A stretch of DNA of 64,000 nucleotides from Streptomyces sp. NP-1717 (GTDB taxonomy: Bacteria; Actinomycetota; Actinomycetes; Streptomycetales; Streptomycetaceae). Both the position numbers and the translations under genes were made by a program. The DNA lies in assembly GCF_022695985.1 (NCBI RefSeq), contig NZ_JAAPBF010000004.1:1-64000 (forward strand). The letters are read 5' to 3'. The notes under the pieces were generated by a model. The model was not told the DNA's origin. It made no database searches and saw nothing but the letters and a program-made list of their open reading frames with translations. Of this stretch, positions 59,715 through 64,000 are shown piece by piece; within the stretch, counting starts at the first letter, position 1; each line of letters begins with the position of its first letter.

Positions 59715-60575
59715 ATGACCACCATCGGCATCACACGCAGGTCCGCTCCCCGGGCGCGGCTCACGCCCGGCCGCATCCTGCGCAACGCGACCCTGGTGGT
59801 CATCTCCCTGGCCTGGGCCCTGCCCACCTGGCTGCTGCTGGTCAACGCCCTGGTGCCGGCCGCCGACTACGGCGGCACGCCGCACTGGTGGCCGCAGGGC
59901 TTCGGCCTCTTCGACAACATGTCCCAAGCCTGGACGCGGGCGAACCTCGGTCCCGCCATGGGCAACAGCCTGCTGTACGCCGTCACCAGCGCCGGAGCGG
60001 CCATCGTGGTGGCCACTACGGCCGCGTTCGCCACCGTCATCATGCCGGTCCGGCACAAGGCGCTGTGGTTCTGGCTGATCTACTCGGGCACCCTGCTGCC
60101 GCTCCAGGTCTTCCTGCGGCCCCTGTTCCTGGCGTACGCCGATGCCGGGCTCTATGACGCCCAGTTCGGGCTGTTCCTGGTGTACGTGGCCATCGCCATT
60201 CCGTTCGCCTACTTCATCATGCGCAACTTCGCGCTGACGCTGGCACCGGAGATCATCGAAGCTGCCCGGATGGACGGGGCGTCGTGGTGGCGGATCTTCT
60301 GGCAGATCCACGTGCCGCTGTCCCGCTCCGCCATGGTCGCCGCGTTCGTCTTCCAGTTCGTCGCCGTCTGGAACGACCTGCTGTTCGGCATCACCTTGTC
60401 CACCAGCGGCAACATCCGCCCCGTCATGGCCGCCCTCGCCGAACTCCAGGGCAACTACTCCAACGTCGGCCCGCCCGTCGTCCTCGGTGGCGCGCTACTC
60501 GTCTCGCTGCCGACCGTCGTCCTGTTCTTCTCCGCACAGCGCTTCTTCGTCAGCAGCCTCAAGCTGCACGGCTGA
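59715..60575 (+). CDS. ABC sugar permease, MalG-like
   Basis: The 286-residue protein has the MalG pattern: GNSLLYAVTSAGAAIVVATT, FAYFIMRNFALTLAPEIIEA, and the EAA loop EAARMDGASWWRIFWQIHVP, L. The C-terminus is FFSAQRFFVSSLKLHG. It begins 2 bp after the stop of the first permease. Its partners are the adjacent permease and binding protein. Confidence 0.9.
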   Translation: MTTIGITRRSAPRARLTPGRILRNATLVVISLAWALPTWLLLVNALVPAADYGGTPHWWPQGFGLFDNMSQAWTRANLGPAMGNSLLYAVTSAGAAIVVATTAAFATVIMPVRHKALWFWLIYSGTLLPLQVFLRPLFLAYADAGLYDAQFGLFLVYVAIAIPFAYFIMRNFALTLAPEIIEAARMDGASWWRIFWQIHVPLSRSAMVAAFVFQFVAVWNDLLFGITLSTSGNIRPVMAALAELQGNYSNVGPPVVLGGALLVSLPTVVLFFSAQRFFVSSLKLHG

Positions 60576-60623
60576 GCCGCATTCCGGCCACCCTCACCGA
60601 TCCACCTTCCCGAAAGGCAGACC

Positions 60624-61805
60624 ATGGTGAAAACACCCGCACGCGCCGCACTTGCCCTCGCCGTTCTGACCGGAGCGCTGTGGGCGAGCCCCGCCGCGGC
60701 GGCCGGCAACGACCGGGACACCACACCCGCCACCTGGGCTCACCGCGCCGAGGCCGGCTATGACGCCCTGCAGCAGCACCTCTACCAGGGCCCGCAGGAG
60801 CACGGCCTGTACCTGGAGAAGACGCCTCGCAAGGAGGAGGAGAACGCTCACTCGTACCTGTGGCCCCTGCGGGAAGCCGCAGCCGCCACTGTCGACATGT
60901 CAGAACTCCCGCGCGTCGGCGCCCGCTACGACCGCGATGCCGCCGAGCGCTTCACGACCCTGCGCCTGTACTTCAACCCCCGCGACGGCAGGCCCGGTTA
61001 CGACTCCTACCTGCCCGCACCGCTCGGCCAGGGCGGCGACGTCTTCTACGACGACAACGCCGTCGTCGGGCTCACCTTCCTCGACCAGTACCGGGCCACC
61101 GGCGAGAAGCTCTACCTCGAGCGGGCGGCGGAGACCTTCGACGTCGTCAGCCGCGGCTGGGACGACGACCCCACCAAACCCTGCCCCGGAGGCATGCACT
61201 GGGTCGACTCCCCGGGCAACTACATGCGCGCCGCCAACGTGACGGGCCTGTCCGCCCAACTGGCCGCAGAGCTCTACGCCACCGGCCACGACGGCCGGTA
61301 CCTCGCGAGCGCGAAGAAGTGGTACGAGTGGAACTGGTCGTGCCTGCGCAACTCCCCGGGCCTGTACAACAACAGCCGCGACGACGACGGCACCGTCAAC
61401 GAGACCCTGTGGACATACAACTCCGGAGCCATGATCGGCACCGCCACCACGCTCTACCGCGCCACCGGTGACCGCGCCTATCTCGACCGCGCTGTCGAAG
61501 ACGCCACCGGCTCGCTCGGCTACTGGAAGCAGGGCGACCGGCTGCACGACCAGCCGGCGATCTTCAACGCCTTCTACTTCGACAACCTCCGCATCCTGGA
61601 CGAGGTGCGGCCCAACCGCGCGTACCGGGAGACGGCCGCCGCGTACGCCGAGCAGACCTGGAAGGACAACCGGTCGCCGTCCGACGGCCTGTTCCGCTTC
61701 CAGCCCTCCGGCGGCGGCGACCACGACCCGGCCGCACAGGCCGAGACCCTCCACCAGTCCGCCATGATCCAGATCTTCGCCGGGCTCGCCACCGACCGTT
61801 CCTGA
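60624..61805 (+). CDS. Secreted GH76 endo-alpha-1,6-mannanase
   Basis: The 393-residue protein has a Sec signal (AALALAVLTGALWASPAAAA) and a GH76 (alpha/alpha)6 domain. The catalytic Asp pair is in GDVFYDDNAVVGL (Asp143-144). Supporting blocks are PGGMHWVDSPGNYMRAANVT, AKKWYEWNWSCLRNSPGLYN, and TLWTYNSGAMIGTATTLYRA. GH76 enzymes cut alpha-1,6-mannan backbones such as those of yeast wall mannan or mycobacterial lipomannan. It works outside the cell and feeds oligosaccharides to the ABC system. Length is normal for a single-domain member. Confidence 0.88.
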   Translation: MVKTPARAALALAVLTGALWASPAAAAGNDRDTTPATWAHRAEAGYDALQQHLYQGPQEHGLYLEKTPRKEEENAHSYLWPLREAAAATVDMSELPRVGARYDRDAAERFTTLRLYFNPRDGRPGYDSYLPAPLGQGGDVFYDDNAVVGLTFLDQYRATGEKLYLERAAETFDVVSRGWDDDPTKPCPGGMHWVDSPGNYMRAANVTGLSAQLAAELYATGHDGRYLASAKKWYEWNWSCLRNSPGLYNNSRDDDGTVNETLWTYNSGAMIGTATTLYRATGDRAYLDRAVEDATGSLGYWKQGDRLHDQPAIFNAFYFDNLRILDEVRPNRAYRETAAAYAEQTWKDNRSPSDGLFRFQPSGGGDHDPAAQAETLHQSAMIQIFAGLATDRS

Positions 61806-61857
61806 GCCCCGCCCACCCCGACCAGCACCGCACCGCATACGAGTGGAGACCTCTCCC

Positions 61858-64000
61858 ATGCCCCGCCCCGCACTTGCCCGTCCCTCCTGGTGGGACTCGA
61901 ACACGGCCCGCGACATCCTGCGGGACCGCGCGGTGTCCGCCGAGGGGGTCCTCGGCGGACACCGGATCCGGCTGGCCTGCGAGCCGCTGCTGCGCCACGA
62001 CGGCGCGGGCGGCCTGCTCCAGTCCGTCCGCGTCACCACGGGCGGCCGAGCGGTCACCCGTGCCCGCGTCACCACCGTCGCGGGCGGTGCGCTGCGGTGC
62101 GACGTCCTGCCGGGGCCCGGCGGAGACGTCCGGCTCCTCGTCCCGGAGGTGAAGTCGCCCACACCCGTCCTGGTCGAGCTGCCGGAGCTGGCCGACGGGG
62201 AAAGCGTCGAGGTACGGCTGACCCCGCAGCGCCACTGGACGCTGCACCTCGTCCAGCACGCCCACCTGGACATCGGCTACACCGACCCGCAGAGCACCGT
62301 GCTCGCCGAAGGACGCAAGTACCTCGACTCCCTGCTCGAACTCTGCCGCACCACGGACGACTGGCCCGACGAGTCGAAGTTCCGCTGGGCGGTCGAGGGA
62401 TTCTTCAGCTACGAGAACTGGTCACAGAACCGTCCGCCGCGGCAGGTCGCGGAATTCCTGGACCGGGTACGCGAAGGCCGCGTCGAACTGGCCGCGATGC
62501 CCTTCAACCTGCACACCGAGACCTGCTCCACCGACGAGCTGCACGAACTGCTGCGCCCCGTCCGCGAACTGCGGGACCGGCACGGCATCGACATCACCAC
62601 GGCCATGCAGACAGACGTACCCGGCCAGGTCGTCGGTCTCCCCGACGTCCTCGCGGGAAGCGGGATCCGCTACCTGTCGGTCGCCCACAACTGGGCGGGG
62701 CGCGCGGTACCGCACCACACCGGTGGCCAGGACCTGCCGCGCCTGTTCCGCTGGCGGGCGCCGAGCGGACGCGAAGTGCTCGTATGGCGCACCGACACCC
62801 CGCACGGCCTCGCCTACATGGAGGGGTCGATCCTCGGCTTCGACGAGTCCTTCGACCGCGTCGACGACCTGCTGCCGAACTACCTCACCGCGCTGGCGAA
62901 CCACCAGTACCCGCACGAGGGCCGCGGCATCCCCGGATTCCCCATACTGGACGAGGAGTTCAAGGGTGCCCCCTACCCGTGGGACATCCTGCACCTGCGC
63001 GTCCTGGGCAAGTTCGCGGACAACGGCCCGCCGCGCCGCATCATCGCGGAGACCGTACGCCGGTGGAACGAGGAATGGGCCTTCCCCGTCCTGCGCACCT
63101 CCCGCAACGAGGACTTCTTCATCGACGCCGAACAGCGGCTCGGCGACCGGATCGAGACGTTCGAGGGCGACTGGACGGACTGGTGGGTCGACGGCGTCGG
63201 AGCGGGCGCCGTGCCCCTGGCCGCCACCCGCGACGGGCAGGCGGCGCTCGCCGACGCGCAGACCGTCGCGGGATACGCGGAGATTCTGGGGGCATCGGAC
63301 GGGGTCCGGATCACCGGGGCCGCCCCCGATGTGTACCGCGCCGCCTCGCTGTTCAACGAACACACGTGGGGAGCGGGCGACCCCTGGACCCACGGCGACC
63401 ACGGCCACGCATCGGGCGAGCGACAGTGGCACTGGAAGTACGCCCAGGCCCTCAACGCCCACGACGGGGCCCGCACCTTGCTCGACGCCGCGAGCGCCGC
63501 GCTGGGGGAACGGCTGGCTCCGCGCGAGGGAACGCTCGCCGGTTACTACGTCGTCAACACGTGCAGCTGGGAACGGTCCGAGACGGTCCGGCTCTTCCTG
63601 CCCGAGAGCACCGTGCCCCTCGCCGACCCGGTGCGGGTCGTCGACTCCCGTGACGGATCCGAGCTGGAGGCGGTGGAGGAAGCGCAGAGCAACGAACTGC
63701 ACCGCGCGGCGGGACGCTTCCTGCTGTTCCGGCTGCCCGCCGTACCGCCCCACGGGGCGGTACGGGTGGACATCGAGCCCGCTCCAGCCTCGTCTGCCGA
63801 GCCGGCGGCGGAAGACAGCGCGCCGGCTGATGCCTCCACGGTCCTGGAGAACGAATTCCTGCGCCTCCACGTCGATCTGGCGTCCGCGTGCATCGACTCG
63901 ATCGTGGACAAGCGGACCGGCAGCGAGCTGGTCCGCCAGGACGCCACGGTCGGCTTCAACGGCTACCTGTACGACGAGTACGCCACGGCCGGCGGGTTCA
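61858..64000 (+). CDS. GH38-like alpha-mannosidase, second type (cut by window end)
   Basis: The frame from ATG 61858 stays open to the window end, 714 codons. It carries the GH38 N-terminal catalytic features: zinc site LHLVQHAHLDIGYTDPQ (HxHxD at 134-138) and nucleophile loop TTAMQTDVPGQVVGL (Asp253). Also present are EVLVWRTDTPHGLAYMEGSI, LFNEHTWGAGDPWTHGDHGH and a C-terminal beta region ENEFLRLHVDLASACIDSIV. It differs clearly from the 1020-residue enzyme at 50116, so the two probably have different linkage specificities. There is no signal peptide. It is part of the plus-strand operon. Confidence 0.88.
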   Translation, partial: MPRPALARPSWWDSNTARDILRDRAVSAEGVLGGHRIRLACEPLLRHDGAGGLLQSVRVTTGGRAVTRARVTTVAGGALRCDVLPGPGGDVRLLVPEVKSPTPVLVELPELADGESVEVRLTPQRHWTLHLVQHAHLDIGYTDPQSTVLAEGRKYLDSLLELCRTTDDWPDESKFRWAVEGFFSYENWSQNRPPRQVAEFLDRVREGRVELAAMPFNLHTETCSTDELHELLRPVRELRDRHGIDITTAMQTDVPGQVVGLPDVLAGSGIRYLSVAHNWAGRAVPHHTGGQDLPRLFRWRAPSGREVLVWRTDTPHGLAYMEGSILGFDESFDRVDDLLPNYLTALANHQYPHEGRGIPGFPILDEEFKGAPYPWDILHLRVLGKFADNGPPRRIIAETVRRWNEEWAFPVLRTSRNEDFFIDAEQRLGDRIETFEGDWTDWWVDGVGAGAVPLAATRDGQAALADAQTVAGYAEILGASDGVRITGAAPDVYRAASLFNEHTWGAGDPWTHGDHGHASGERQWHWKYAQALNAHDGARTLLDAASAALGERLAPREGTLAGYYVVNTCSWERSETVRLFLPESTVPLADPVRVVDSRDGSELEAVEEAQSNELHRAAGRFLLFRLPAVPPHGAVRVDIEPAPASSAEPAAEDSAPADASTVLENEFLRLHVDLASACIDSIVDKRTGSELVRQDATVGFNGYLYDEYATAGGF

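Noticed and set aside
1..64000. CRISPR array, intact prophage or complete conjugative element
   Set aside because: No regularly spaced direct repeats, and no capsid, terminase, portal or conjugation gene was seen. Only scattered remnants of mobile DNA are present.

Overview
This is high-GC DNA with the gene content of a Streptomyces or a close relative. Evidence for that: a PAS-GAF-SpoIIE phosphatase, an XRE/DUF5753 regulator beside a DUF574-type methyltransferase, RacO/RacP-type genes, several replication-relaxation genes, a class F sortase, frequent GTG/TTG starts and ATGA-coupled operons. The many broken genes and insertion-sequence scraps suggest a chromosome arm or another plastic region. 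That placement is inference.

Layout. 0.3-7.5 kb is a scrapyard of helicase, transposase, IS110, sortase, RacO/RacP and IS5 fragments. It surrounds a few intact genes: a MarR + DJ-1/PfpI pair, a tandem GNAT, a HIT protein and a LexA-like HTH gene. 7.8-11.7 kb holds a SpoIIE-type phosphatase, an APH-like kinase and a transglutaminase-like protein. 12-13.3 kb is a dead replication-relaxation gene. 14.5-17.8 kb carries a glutamate-synthase-like FMN protein and an acetolactate-synthase-like ThDP enzyme. 18-26 kb is a second mosaic: a low-GC gene with an amyloid-signalling-like N-terminus, two halves of one replication-relaxation gene about 4.8 kb apart, a duplicated MarR tail, one intact replication-relaxation gene, a second LexA-like gene, a ketosynthase scrap and a broken CoiA-like gene.

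26-31.1 kb is a tidy set of secreted or metabolic genes. A regulator, an Atu4866-domain lipoprotein and a SnoaL-like protein are chained by 4-bp overlaps. They diverge from an amidohydrolase and a barrel-less amidohydrolase/Atu4866 fusion. 32-34 kb has a low-GC orphan gene and integrase debris. 34.2-35 kb is a chimera of IstB and citrate transporter.

35.1-48.2 kb is rich in conflict-type genes. It contains a trypco2 + trypsin-like protease pair with coiled coil and membrane segments, a TPR-CHAT (caspase-like) protease and a large pentapeptide-repeat membrane protein. Between them lie an XRE/methyltransferase pair, a deoxyribosyltransferase-like protein, IS701 and helicase scraps, and several tiny membrane proteins.

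50.1-64 kb is a coherent alpha-mannoside utilisation locus. On the minus strand are GH38 alpha-mannosidase, LacI regulator, ROK kinase and mannose-6-phosphate isomerase. On the plus strand are a Tat-lipoprotein binding protein, two ABC permeases, a secreted GH76 endo-mannanase and a second GH38 enzyme cut by the window end. Two similar operator-like sites lie in the divergent promoter region. The likely flow is extracellular cleavage by GH76, uptake by the ABC system, cleavage to mannose by the GH38 enzymes, phosphorylation by the ROK kinase, then isomerisation to fructose-6-phosphate. No complete insertion sequence, rRNA, tRNA or CRISPR array was seen. Many frameshifts could include sequencing errors in G/C runs, but the truncations cannot be explained that way.
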